A stretch of DNA of 37,990 nt from Candidatus Tiamatella sp. (GTDB taxonomy: Archaea > Thermoproteota > Thermoprotei_A > Sulfolobales > Acidilobaceae): NCBI GenBank assembly GCA_015522645.1, contig WALV01000021.1:1-37990 (forward strand). Reading direction: 5' to 3'. The position numbers and the translations under genes are program-made. Of this stretch, positions 1-8,453 are shown in pieces; position 1 is the stretch's first letter; each line of letters begins with the position of its first letter. The notes under the pieces are model-generated. The model was not told the origin of the DNA. It made no database searches and saw nothing but the letters and a program-made list of their open reading frames with translations.

Positions 1-1615
1 CATTCAGAGACAACTGGGTTTGAGTCACATTAGTATATGACTTAGGCGGATCTATTAAAAGTGTGTGAGTACCCTTGTTCAGGGAGAAACTAATCGTTCC
101 GTCATCAGACGTCTGGCCAGCATAGACCCCGTCAACGAAGATTTTAGCGCCAGGTACGATATGGCCCCACGGATCCCTTACCTCTAGGTTCACCTTATAC
201 GGGATATACTTCTCGAACGAGAATGGTTCACTAGAGCTCATCCCCCTAATTATCAAGGTGGAATCGCTGGTGGAGAACATCATAGTATTATCCGGGGTGA
301 CGAAAAGGTATCTAGAGGAAACCGGTATACCGGCTGTTTTATACACGAAAACATCCTTGAGACTCTTAATAGAGACGGCGTGGATAGAACTGGGTGTCTG
401 AACGAAAACATAGTCCCTACTAACCTCCACCCTCACACTCCCAGGGATAGAGTAGGTGGAGAGTAGGGATCTACTGGACACGTTGAAAACATACAGGGTA
501 CCGGTGGAAGTTAAGACGCCTAGAATGCCGTTGTAAAGCGATGAGCTTATAGGGGCAGAGTCAAGGCCCACGCTCAATATGTTACCTGTGACCATGTCAG
601 AGAATATAAGGGACGTGTGAGTGGAGTCGTAAAGCACTATCTTCGACCCATACGAAGCTATAATGGAAGAGGCATAACCAATAGGTTTCATATACTTAAC
701 GGTGAACCCCTCAATAACGGCTGCATAATGCTTGACAACCCCGGTGGGAGGGGGAACAGACTTCCCGCCGGGGACAGTGATCACTAACCCGCTCCCACTA
801 ACACTCTTCGCGTCAAAAGAATACATATACCAGCTCTCATTATATTTCACATAAACATCCATCCTAGTAAAGGGAAGGGGCACATAAACCTCCCCAGTAC
901 CAGAGGATCTCGTTTCAAAGCTGAAGTCGTAATCCTTGAAGTAGAAAACCACGTCGCTTGAAGGCACGATATTCCCGGAACTATCAACAATAATATATGG
1001 AACCACCATATAGCTAGTGACACCGGGCGGGAGAATAGGGTCGTAAAGCAGTGTAACCCCACGCGTGTTAGGAACCATATCAATAACGTTCCCGAGGAGA
1101 AGCCTGTGAGCATTAGTAATGTTCTGGCTAATAGTTGAAATATAAGCCCAGGTCTTAGAGTCAATATCGAAAGCATACAGCTCACTCCCCCTAGGAGTAG
1201 AAGTAAGCATATAGACAATACCATTAGAGTAATAGGCCTTCACCAAACTACCGAAACCCACGATCGACCTATAAAGAACACTGCCCTGGCTATCAGCTAT
1301 CAAAACATCACCCGCACTAGAATACGCGACAACGAGAACAGGATTCTCCCGGGGATAAGGTATAACCTGCACACCCGAGCCAATGAAGGGGATAGACTTG
1401 AAAACCTCCACCCCCCTAATGAAAACAAGGTCATTACCCATAATACCTACAACAGTACCATCACTGAGAATACAAGCAGAACTAAAACTATACGGCAACC
1501 TAGCAATACTAGTACCACTAGAAACCTCCCCGGAAACCATCAAACCAGCATTAGATAAAGCCAAAACCAGTAAAAACCCGGCAATCAACAAACCAATGGA
1601 CCCACGAGGCAACAA
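1..1615 (-). CDS. Secreted propeller-like surface protein, C-terminus outside window
   Basis: I read this frame codon by codon on the minus strand; it is open for about 538 codons with no stop and runs off the left edge. The N-terminus is a hydrophobic signal-like segment (SIGLLIAGFLLVLALSNAG). It is followed by short beta-strand repeats of propeller type, with motifs such as VVAYSSAGDVLIADSQGSV and IIASYGSKIVLYDS. Near the edge is a PEGA/carboxypeptidase-regulatory-like stretch (VRDPWGHIVPGAKIFVDG, ending NKGTHTLLIDPP). A similar stretch occurs in the gene at 5569-7653, so the two may be paralogues. An in-frame TAG lies just upstream, so the start must be one of several TTG/GTG codons. TTG at 1615 or 1612, about 6 bases after GGTGG, is preferred; TTG at 1636 is possible. 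The gene is divergent from the pilin. Function is not recognised; extracellular location is inferred. Confidence 0.75.
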   Translation of the reverse strand, partial: MLPRGSIGLLIAGFLLVLALSNAGLMVSGEVSSGTSIARLPYSFSSACILSDGTVVGIMGNDLVFIRGVEVFKSIPFIGSGVQVIPYPRENPVLVVAYSSAGDVLIADSQGSVLYRSIVGFGSLVKAYYSNGIVYMLTSTPRGSELYAFDIDSKTWAYISTISQNITNAHRLLLGNVIDMVPNTRGVTLLYDPILPPGVTSYMVVPYIIVDSSGNIVPSSDVVFYFKDYDFSFETRSSGTGEVYVPLPFTRMDVYVKYNESWYMYSFDAKSVSGSGLVITVPGGKSVPPPTGVVKHYAAVIEGFTVKYMKPIGYASSIIASYGSKIVLYDSTHTSLIFSDMVTGNILSVGLDSAPISSSLYNGILGVLTSTGTLYVFNVSSRSLLSTYSIPGSVRVEVSRDYVFVQTPSSIHAVSIKSLKDVFVYKTAGIPVSSRYLFVTPDNTMMFSTSDSTLIIRGMSSSEPFSFEKYIPYKVNLEVRDPWGHIVPGAKIFVDGVYAGQTSDDGTISFSLNKGTHTLLIDPPKSYTNVTQTQLSLN

Positions 1616-1824
1616 GCAACCACCAACCCACACCAAACAAGTATCCTATACTACAACCATCATATCAATACTAAAAATAATAACAATAAGACCCTAAAAA
1701 AACCATTACCAAGAAAAACACTACTAGGAGCAATACAACGAATAATAAAACACCAAGCAAACAAACCCAACAATCATACTTCTTAAATACCCATTACATA
1801 AAAACCTCCCAACGGCTCAAACAC

Positions 1825-1832
1825 AAATATAA
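1825..1832 (+). promoter_or_regulatory. TATA-like box of the pilin gene
   Basis: AAATATAA lies about 26 bases upstream of a predicted start near 1855, leaving a leader of roughly 22 bases that includes the ribosome site GAGGTGA at 1862-1868. Confidence 0.4.
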
Positions 1833-1861
1833 GGCCAAGACCAAACAACTATAAAACAAAA

Positions 1862-1873
1862 GAGGTGAACCTC
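1862..1873 (+). promoter_or_regulatory. Ribosome site inside a small hairpin before the pilin start
   Basis: GAGG-TGAA-CCTC forms a 4-base-pair stem with a TGAA loop. The stem and loop contain the Shine-Dalgarno sequence GAGGTGA, and the ATG follows at 1878. The stem is short, so any effect on translation is a guess. Confidence 0.35.
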
Positions 1874-1877
1874 CGTC

Positions 1878-2369
1878 ATGAATAGAAGATCATCAAAAGG
1901 AATAAGCGACGTAGTCGCAACAGTAATAATAGTAGCAGCAACAGTAGCAATAGCCCTAGTAGCAGTGGCATACTTCACAGGAATAGTAGGAGGATCAACA
2001 GGATCACAAAGGATATCTCTAAACCCAATTAGTAGAATATGTGTTAATGCTACTAATCAGAAGAATACCTATTTATATCTTAAAATAGATAATACTGGAT
2101 CCAAGAGTGTTGAAATCACAGGGATACAGATTAGCGGACACTATATAGATTTATCCAGTAATCCTATAACTGTTCCAGCAGGTAGCTCATATTTCAGGAA
2201 TATTACAAATATATATGACAAGGTAGGGATTAATTTCACTGCAGGGTCAACCTATACTATACAATTTTATACAAGTGGTAATGTTAAGCTGTTATCTCAA
2301 GTAATACAGGCATATAGCATTGATGACTGCTCAGGATTACCTACCGCTACTACAACATCATTTCCATAG
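1878..2369 (+). CDS. Type IV pilin-like protein (class III signal peptide)
   Basis: The 163-residue product has the archaeal prepilin layout. A short basic leader (MNRRSSKG) is followed by a cleavage site for PibD-type prepilin peptidase after Gly8. Then come ISDVVATVIIVAATVAIALV (residues 9-28) and the rest of a hydrophobic assembly helix to about residue 38. The exposed part is beta-rich, with Cys55 and Cys151 possibly disulfide-linked and N-glycosylation sequons at Asn57, Asn108 and Asn119. It is the likely structural subunit for the ATPase gene that follows. Codons 1-47 end mostly in A (gta, gca, ata, aca); from about base 2015 the codon style changes abruptly, as if the head and body of the gene had different histories. 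The specific pilus type (adhesive or other) cannot be told. Confidence 0.85.
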   Translation: MNRRSSKGISDVVATVIIVAATVAIALVAVAYFTGIVGGSTGSQRISLNPISRICVNATNQKNTYLYLKIDNTGSKSVEITGIQISGHYIDLSSNPITVPAGSSYFRNITNIYDKVGINFTAGSTYTIQFYTSGNVKLLSQVIQAYSIDDCSGLPTATTTSFP

Positions 2370-2403
2370 TCTCATGGATAAAAAGCCAAAGAGCATGTTC
2401 AAA

Positions 2404-2414
2404 TTTTTCTTTTT
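2404..2414 (+). terminator. T-rich terminator after the pilin gene
   Basis: TTTTTCTTTTT lies 35 bases after the pilin stop, the usual archaeal oligo-T termination signal. It suggests that the pilin is transcribed separately from the ATPase gene. Confidence 0.5.
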
Positions 2415-2489
2415 CTATACTACTAATTTTATATCTAGAAATATAATTGATAAATCAAGGAAGGGGGAATAGAAGAGTATAATAGTCTA

Positions 2490-2540
2490 TTTTTAAATGA
2501 GTGTATATTGGGTGTATAATAGGTAATTACAGTTTAAATA
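2490..2540 (+). promoter_or_regulatory. TATA-like boxes upstream of the secretion ATPase
   Basis: Two candidates are visible: TTTTTAAAT at 2490-2498 and TTTAAATA at 2533-2540. The first would give a leader of about 40 bases. The second would place initiation at or near the ATG at 2562, which would make the GGTGA site at 2552-2556 pointless, so the first fits the ribosome site better. Confidence 0.35.
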
Positions 2541-2561
2541 TGATTATATAAGGTGAAGGGT

Positions 2562-5501
2562 ATGCGTTTTTTTAGAAGAATAAATATTAATTTTGGTTCA
2601 AAGAAAGTAGAATTGAAAAAACAAAAGAAGTCTACTCACTTGATTCCTCCTTTGCGGGTGTTTCCTCGGCCTCGTAGTTTGTTTGATCCCCGGCTTGTTG
2701 CTGGTTTGCGTGAGGTTATGTCTTACCGTGTTGGAGCGGGTTTTTACCCTGTTGATGTTTGGGTTAGGGTTTACGAGACTCGTGAGGGTGGGTTCCTGTA
2801 TCACGTTGATGAGCCTAGGTTGAATGTTGCCGAGGTTTCTATGTATGAGGATATTATGAATCTCCTGTATTTCGAGCCTCCTGAGGTCGAGGATTCCTCC
2901 AGTTTTTTCGAGGCTGTTGTTAAGAGGATGGAGGAGCTTCTCGGTAGGTATGCTGTGATTTATGAGGGTGCCCGTGTTAACTATATTCGTTATTACTTGC
3001 TGAGGGAGGCTTTGGGTTTCGGTTATATTGACCCGTTGATGCGTGACCCGCATATTGAGGATGTTTCTTGTAATGGTTATAATACTCCTGTTTATGTGTG
3101 GCATACTAGCTACGAGTATGTTGAGACTACTATGAGGATTCCTGAGAAGGAGTTGGATAGGCTTGTCCTCAAGCTTGCACATGTAAGCGGTAAGCATCTC
3201 TCGATAGCTAACCCTATTGTCGACGCTATTCTCCCCGGGGGTCACAGGCTTGCTGCTACTTATAGGAAGGAGGTGACTACTGGCGGGTCGAGTTTTACTA
3301 TTAGGAAGTTCAGGGAGAAGCCTATATCTATCGTCGAGTTGATTAAGTTCGGCACGATGGACCCGTTCATCGCTGCTTACGCTTGGCTTATGATGGAGTA
3401 TAAGAGGAACGGCCTCATACTAGGTGTTACGGGTGCTGGTAAGACCACGTTACTCAACGCTGTCGCGACTCTTATACACCCGAGCTATAAGGTTGTCACT
3501 ATAGAGGACACGCCTGAGCTTAGGCTGCCTTTACCCAACTGGGTTCAGCTTGTCGCTAGGGAGTTCGCTATGAGGTCGGATGTGGTGACTTCTATCACAC
3601 TTTTCGACCTGGTGAAGCTGAGCCTCAGGTACCGTCCTGAGATCATTATGGTTGGAGAGGTACGTGGAGAAGAGGCCTATGTATTGTTCCAGGCGATGGC
3701 AAGTGTGTCAGGGGATACGCCTATTGTTATCAGGGATAATGATGGCATGGTTAAGTTCACGAGTATAGGAGAGTTCGTGGATAAATATTACGAGGAGAGT
3801 GAAGAGAGGGTTACCAAACCTGTTGAGGGTGTGCAGGTTCTGAGCCATGATGGTTATAATGTTACTTGGAAGCCGTTGAGGTATGTTTTGAGGCACAGGG
3901 CTGATAGTATTTATCGCATTATCGCTGAAGGCGGTGTGGAGTTAAGGGCTACAGGTAGCCACAGCGTTTACGTACTTGACCCGGAGACCCTTGACGTGGA
4001 GGTCAAGCGTGTGGATCAACTCGCCCCTGGAGAGTTATTGTTGACTTTTGTGGGCGAGCCTAGGTGTGGCGAAAGGGATTACCGTGATGGAGGTTTGGTG
4101 GAGGTTGATAACCTTGGCGTTTTGGATGAGGATATGGCGTTTGTTTTCGGGGTGTATATTGCAGGTGGCTGTGTAAAGCATCACAGGGGATCAAGGATAT
4201 GTTTTACTATGGGGTTGAGTGAGAATAGTTTGACAGATAGAATGCTTAGAGTAATGTCTGAGAAATTTGGTGTGAAGCCTTATGTAGACGACCGCGGGTC
4301 CTATAAGATATTCGAGTTCAATAATACAGGGCTTGCAAGAGGATTTGAGAAGCTCCTCGGAGGGAAGCTTGAAGAGAAACGGATACCGCAAGCGTTATGG
4401 AGTTCTCCTTCTAAGGTTGTCAGGGCATTCTTTGAGGGATTGAAAGCTGGTTCTAGAAGGACTCTTAAGGAGAGATATGTGAGCTATGTGACTGCTAACG
4501 GGAGACTAGCCCAGGAACTGTTGTGGCTTGCGAGGATGAAGGGATTCTATGCTTTCTTACATGTTGAAAGACCTGCAAGTATGAATGTCGGGAGGGAATA
4601 CTATAATGTTAATGTTTACTTGGATACTGATTATATGAAGCCTGATGTAGCTGAACGAGTTCCAGCTGGGTCGCTGGTTAGGCTTGTAAAGCTTCTGGGA
4701 TTGTCTTCGCTCCCATATGATTTAGAGCGTATTAAAGGGAGGAAGTTTGTGAGTGTGAGGACTGCTGATAAGGTGGTTGAATGGGTTGGGTCGAGGAAAA
4801 TGCTTGGTAATGGGGTAGGAGAGCTTGTTAATAGAATAAAGGAATATGCCGCGGGTAACCTTAGGGCGGTGGTTGTTAAGGAAGTTAGTTTAGAGCTGTT
4901 TGACGGGTATGTGTATGATGTGAGTGTGCCGGGGACGGAGTCGTTTGTGGGCGGTAAGGTTCCCGTGTTACTGCATAATACTGGTCATGGTGGTGTTTCC
5001 ACTATGCACGCGGAGTCTTTGGAGGGTGCTGTTGATAGGTTAACTAGTCCTCCCATGAATATTCCTAGGAGTTATATTCCACTTATTCACTTCGCGATGA
5101 TGATACGGAGAGTCGACAAGGGCGGGAAGGCTGCTAGGAGGGTTACTAATATTTGGGAGGTTAACGATTATAATGACTATGTAGAGGTTTTCAGGTGGAG
5201 GGCTAGTAGGGACGAGTTCGAGAGGAGGCTCGGGGATTCCGTTACTCTCAAGAGGATAGCTAGCGATTTGCTTGACAGGCCTGTTGAGGAGCTCGTGTAT
5301 AAAGAGATTCCTGTTAGAGCATTGTTGTTCTATAATATGGCTCGGAGGAACTTGATTACTTTCCGGAATGTAGCCGAGGTTATCTCCAAGTATTATAGGG
5401 ATCCATCTATGCGTGACCGGATTCTGGAGGAGTCTAAGGAGCTTGCCGGTAGGGATGAGGGTGGTACTGTCCGGGAGCTGCTGGATATGGTTCATAGGTG
5501 A
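2562..5501 (+). CDS. Type IV pilus/secretion ATPase (GspE/VirB11 family) with intein
   Basis: This is a hexameric traffic ATPase that powers pilus assembly or secretion at the cytoplasmic membrane. In GTG-based residue numbering it shows Walker A GVTGAGKTT near 290, Walker B-type MVGEVRGEEA near 366, and the His box TGHGGVSTMHAES. An intein (residues 384-809) splits the last two; removing it joins QAMA to TGHGG, giving an extein of about 556 residues, a normal size. I prefer ATG 2562 because GGTGA (2552-2556) sits 5 bases before it; an in-frame GTG at 2553 lacks a ribosome site. The gene follows the pilin. The membrane platform partner (PilC/TadC type) that usually accompanies this ATPase is not in the window. 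It resembles the KlbA/GspE group rather than a clear archaellum FlaI. Confidence 0.88.
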   Translation: MRFFRRININFGSKKVELKKQKKSTHLIPPLRVFPRPRSLFDPRLVAGLREVMSYRVGAGFYPVDVWVRVYETREGGFLYHVDEPRLNVAEVSMYEDIMNLLYFEPPEVEDSSSFFEAVVKRMEELLGRYAVIYEGARVNYIRYYLLREALGFGYIDPLMRDPHIEDVSCNGYNTPVYVWHTSYEYVETTMRIPEKELDRLVLKLAHVSGKHLSIANPIVDAILPGGHRLAATYRKEVTTGGSSFTIRKFREKPISIVELIKFGTMDPFIAAYAWLMMEYKRNGLILGVTGAGKTTLLNAVATLIHPSYKVVTIEDTPELRLPLPNWVQLVAREFAMRSDVVTSITLFDLVKLSLRYRPEIIMVGEVRGEEAYVLFQAMASVSGDTPIVIRDNDGMVKFTSIGEFVDKYYEESEERVTKPVEGVQVLSHDGYNVTWKPLRYVLRHRADSIYRIIAEGGVELRATGSHSVYVLDPETLDVEVKRVDQLAPGELLLTFVGEPRCGERDYRDGGLVEVDNLGVLDEDMAFVFGVYIAGGCVKHHRGSRICFTMGLSENSLTDRMLRVMSEKFGVKPYVDDRGSYKIFEFNNTGLARGFEKLLGGKLEEKRIPQALWSSPSKVVRAFFEGLKAGSRRTLKERYVSYVTANGRLAQELLWLARMKGFYAFLHVERPASMNVGREYYNVNVYLDTDYMKPDVAERVPAGSLVRLVKLLGLSSLPYDLERIKGRKFVSVRTADKVVEWVGSRKMLGNGVGELVNRIKEYAAGNLRAVVVKEVSLELFDGYVYDVSVPGTESFVGGKVPVLLHNTGHGGVSTMHAESLEGAVDRLTSPPMNIPRSYIPLIHFAMMIRRVDKGGKAARRVTNIWEVNDYNDYVEVFRWRASRDEFERRLGDSVTLKRIASDLLDRPVEELVYKEIPVRALLFYNMARRNLITFRNVAEVISKYYRDPSMRDRILEESKELAGRDEGGTVRELLDMVHR
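3702..4979 (+). mobile_element. Intein (426 aa) in secretion ATPase, endonuclease probably inactive
   Basis: The intein begins at Ser (SVSGDTPIVIRDNDG) and ends LLHN, with Thr as the +1 extein residue. Hint-domain landmarks are present: a TGSH block (TxxH) and the C-terminal block VYDVSVPGTESFVGG, ending in the His-Asn pair. Ser1 is a known alternative to Cys1 for the first acyl shift. The central region is LAGLIDADG-like in length, but the two motifs read FGVYIAGG and FFEGLKAGS, so the catalytic acidic residue (D/E before G) is missing from both. Splicing looks intact, while homing activity looks lost. The site lies between Walker B and the His box of the host ATPase. Confidence 0.9.
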
Positions 5502-5568
5502 CGGTATTGTTTTCCCGTGGGGGTAAGAATAAAACCCTGGTATAGTCTAGTATATTCTTAGGGGGTAT

Positions 5569-7653
5569 TTGTTGAAGAAATACATATTAACCACGATACT
5601 GGCTTTCTCTATTATCATATTAACCCTTGGCAGTTTCACCGGCACATCGTTTGCAGAGTCCTCTACGAGTAATGGTTGGGGTGTTTTCAACGTTTACACT
5701 AACAGTCTCGCCGTCTACGACTACGATGGAGACGGGGTTCCCGAGGTGATCGTTTCACCTGACAAGATTATTGACGTGCACGCCATGTTCACCGGTCCCT
5801 ATAGCGGTCTGCAGAACCTGGTGGTAGTGGGGCCCTATCTCGTTAGTTACGGTGCTTCTGGCGTGAAAGTGTATCAGGGTGAGAAACTGGTCTATGAGAG
5901 GTCTGATGTTTACTCTGTTTCCCCTGATCTCACGGATTCCGGGATCCTGGTTGGGGACAGGGTTTTCTCGGTTTACGGGTCTTGGAGCATAAATGTTCCA
6001 ATGAACTCTCCAGTCCTAGCCTTCAACGGGACTTCGCCGGTTGTAGTGTACAGGGATTTCGTCTCCAGTAATATTAATATCTGGGATAATGGCAAGGTAG
6101 CCAATTTGAACATTAACGCTGAGCCAGTTGCGGCTTTCGTTATGGGCGATAAATTCCTCATACTCTCTAAGACCCCGGAGAATCTCCTCTTGATCAATGT
6201 TAGGAACCTGACTTCGAAGGGAGCGGAGACCTACGGTGTCTCCCTGCCGCCGAATTCATCGGTGGTAGGCTTCGACGTACCCTCCTATAGTTTCATGGTA
6301 TACTATGATGGTATGATTTACCTTGTAGGTATGAATGGTTTGGTGAACATGTTTACAGGCAGCCTACTATGCAGATCTGGTTTAAACATGTATATAGCCA
6401 CGGGAAACAATATCATACTGTTCAATGGTTATTTGGGTTCGGTAACAGCTACCTACCCTCTCCCCCCTACGAGTAATCCCAGGTTAGCGGCGTGCAGTGA
6501 TGGAGTTATTGCCGTGGCTTATGGTTCGAAGGTAGCGGTGTACTATCCGGCAGCGGAACCGGTTATCAGTATAAACGTTCGGAGAACAGCTTACGTCCTT
6601 ACCCCAGTGTCATACGAGGTTGATGCGAGGAATGCTGACATGCTAGAGGTCATGGTGAATGGTACGGTTGTTAAACCTAAGGGTGAGATTGTTTTCAATG
6701 AGAGCGGTATGTATAGGATGGAGGCGTATGCTTCTAACAAGTTCGTGGAGGCTCAGACTTATGCTGACATTGCAGTGTTGCCGAGGCCGCTTGTCATTAA
6801 ATTGAAGTTCAATCAGACCCCAGTCTTGTATAAGGATCTGAGCGTTACTATAGAAGCCTTCGACGGGCTATCGGGGGAGGAGGTGAACACTAGCTGTAAT
6901 TTAAGCGTTCCCGGTATAGGGGAACCTATAGATACTAGTAGCTGGAAGCCTGTTAGTTTCAGTGTTCTACCTTCATCCGGGACGTACACTGTTTCCGCTT
7001 CATGCGGCGATAACACCGTATACAAGGAGACCGATGCTTCTGTCGCTTTAATCGTCACTCCAGCGGATACGAAGCTGGTTGTACAACACCCGTATAATGG
7101 AACGGTTCTACTGTCTGTCTACGATGAGATGGGTAACTTGGTTAAAGGGAAAATAATTGTTTCATATGGGAATAATACGGTTGAAGGCGATAACCCTCTG
7201 ACCCTGAGCCTTTTACCGGGTACCCATACTGCTGAAGTCGCTTTTACACCTTTTGAAGACTATTACAAACCGTTGAAGGTTAAGGTTGAACTGGTGTACC
7301 AGAAGGGAGAGGCTGTTAACACTACGTCTCCATACTTGGTGTTCGTGGAGAAAATTCCAGTCACATCTACGAAAACTATAACCAAGCAGGTTCCTATAAG
7401 GCTAGTAGAGAAGGAGAAGACGGTAAACTACTTGGTGTTAACTGCTGCAGTAGTGGTTACCGCTATTGCTGCTCCAGTCGTTTACGAGTATCTCAGGAGG
7501 AAGAGTGTGCTCAGCGTTGTCCGCGATAAGATGGTTAAAATGTTTAGAGGCGGGAAGGCTAGTGAGTCTCCTGAGCCTCCTGGAGAGGCGGTAGGCGAGA
7601 GTCAGGGGGATAGGGCTGTTAAAGAGGATGCAGGGGGAGCTGATAAGGGTTAA
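5569..7653 (+). CDS. Membrane-anchored surface protein with propeller-like and Ig-like regions
   Basis: The 694-residue protein has an N-terminal signal segment (YILTTILAFSIIILTLGS), then an FG-GAP/calcium-loop-like motif DYDGDGVPEV at about 51-60. A long beta-rich region with many N-X-S/T sites follows. A PEGA/Ig-like stretch has VYDEMGNLVKGK and LLPGTHTAEV. Near 620-642 is one membrane span (YLVLTAAVVVTAIAAPVVY), followed by a basic then acidic cytoplasmic tail of about 52 residues. The layout predicts a large extracellular domain anchored by the C-terminus. GGGGGT at 5561-5566 supports TTG 5569 or 5572 as start. It follows the secretion ATPase by 67 bases and shares the GTHT-type domain with the gene at 1-1615. 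It is probably part of the same surface module, but its exact function is unknown. Confidence 0.8.
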   Translation: MLKKYILTTILAFSIIILTLGSFTGTSFAESSTSNGWGVFNVYTNSLAVYDYDGDGVPEVIVSPDKIIDVHAMFTGPYSGLQNLVVVGPYLVSYGASGVKVYQGEKLVYERSDVYSVSPDLTDSGILVGDRVFSVYGSWSINVPMNSPVLAFNGTSPVVVYRDFVSSNINIWDNGKVANLNINAEPVAAFVMGDKFLILSKTPENLLLINVRNLTSKGAETYGVSLPPNSSVVGFDVPSYSFMVYYDGMIYLVGMNGLVNMFTGSLLCRSGLNMYIATGNNIILFNGYLGSVTATYPLPPTSNPRLAACSDGVIAVAYGSKVAVYYPAAEPVISINVRRTAYVLTPVSYEVDARNADMLEVMVNGTVVKPKGEIVFNESGMYRMEAYASNKFVEAQTYADIAVLPRPLVIKLKFNQTPVLYKDLSVTIEAFDGLSGEEVNTSCNLSVPGIGEPIDTSSWKPVSFSVLPSSGTYTVSASCGDNTVYKETDASVALIVTPADTKLVVQHPYNGTVLLSVYDEMGNLVKGKIIVSYGNNTVEGDNPLTLSLLPGTHTAEVAFTPFEDYYKPLKVKVELVYQKGEAVNTTSPYLVFVEKIPVTSTKTITKQVPIRLVEKEKTVNYLVLTAAVVVTAIAAPVVYEYLRRKSVLSVVRDKMVKMFRGGKASESPEPPGEAVGESQGDRAVKEDAGGADKG

Positions 7654-8450
7654 GCCAGTATTTTCACAGTCTCCTCCTTATCGTCTCTCTGTACAATAGC
7701 GTTGATTTCTATGAAATGGTTTATTCTAGTCGTCTTCACTTTTGGTAGTAGAATTTTCTCTACTTGGAAGAAACCCGCCCTGTCATCCATTAAGACACTT
7801 ATTTTCACAGGCCTCCTATCCCCCTGTTCTATGTATACCTTCTTTATACTGAGGGCTGAGAGAGCGTGAATATCGCTCTTCCCTTTCTTATAGGGATACC
7901 TCGCTCGTCCCTCCGCCATATCCGTCCCGTCCCCTATCTTCACGGCTCCCGCTTCTAGTGTTAGGGCTTCCGCATCCATGCTTGTAGCATATATAGCGTG
8001 CAGGATTTCCTGCCTAATCGTGTAGAGATATGGATGGGATTTCCCGAGGATTTCAGGTAAAAGCCTGTTCAATATGTCTATCGATATCAAGGCACCGGTG
8101 AACTCGTGGTATAATCTATGTATAGAGTTGCCGATGTCGTGTAGCAGTGCACCTATCATAACCACCAGTTTAGCCTCCTCTATGCTTCCCACAGTTTTAT
8201 CAACCAGTGTCGTCGGCTCTACCCCCCTCCCCACGAGTATGTCGAAGATTTCAAGGGCCGATCCAGCCACTATCTTCGCGTGAATAGGCCCGTGATCATT
8301 GTAGAGAAGACGCGATACCGCGTTTACATTACTCATCTTCCACAGTTCTTGAACCTCCCTGTCTTTAGCGAAGACTGTGTAGGCGTTGTATAGAAGCCTG
8401 CTTGACTTCACGTGTTTCTCTATGAGATCTGGGCCTACCTTACTCGCCAT
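7650..8450 (-). CDS. HD-domain metal-dependent phosphohydrolase
   Basis: The 266-residue product has HD-superfamily residues in order: His53/His57 (NDHGPIH), His104-Asp105 (LLHDIGN), and later His and Asp residues (GDGTDMAEG) that could finish the metal site. The N-terminal half is helical, as in HD hydrolases; the C-terminal part (from about 200) is beta-rich and may be a regulatory or substrate domain. The substrate cannot be told; nucleotides or cyclic nucleotides are typical for the superfamily. It is the last gene of a minus-strand group nnr-cutA-HD: its ATG is 4 bases past the cutA stop codon, and its ribosome site GGAGGTGTGAG lies inside the end of cutA. Its 3' end overlaps the convergent surface protein gene by 4 bases. 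Confidence 0.85.
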   Translation of the reverse strand: MASKVGPDLIEKHVKSSRLLYNAYTVFAKDREVQELWKMSNVNAVSRLLYNDHGPIHAKIVAGSALEIFDILVGRGVEPTTLVDKTVGSIEEAKLVVMIGALLHDIGNSIHRLYHEFTGALISIDILNRLLPEILGKSHPYLYTIRQEILHAIYATSMDAEALTLEAGAVKIGDGTDMAEGRARYPYKKGKSDIHALSALSIKKVYIEQGDRRPVKISVLMDDRAGFFQVEKILLPKVKTTRINHFIEINAIVQRDDKEETVKILA

Positions 8451-8453
8451 TGC

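Larger units (their letters stand above)
1616..1877. promoter_or_regulatory. Divergent promoter region with extreme A/C strand bias
   Basis: This non-coding stretch separates the minus-strand surface protein from the plus-strand pilin. The plus strand is nearly free of G in places: one G in 1621-1680 and one G in 1741-1800. A TATA-like box AAATATAA at 1825-1832 is well placed for the pilin, predicting initiation near 1855. CTTAAATAC near 1782-1790 reads as TATTTAAG on the other strand and could serve the divergent gene, though with a long leader. No gene is seen here. Confidence 0.5.

Noticed and set aside
1383-1697. Plus-strand ORF of 104 codons near the left end
   Set aside because: It is antisense to the long open minus-strand surface-protein frame, has biased composition (Thr, Pro, Lys), and no ribosome site.
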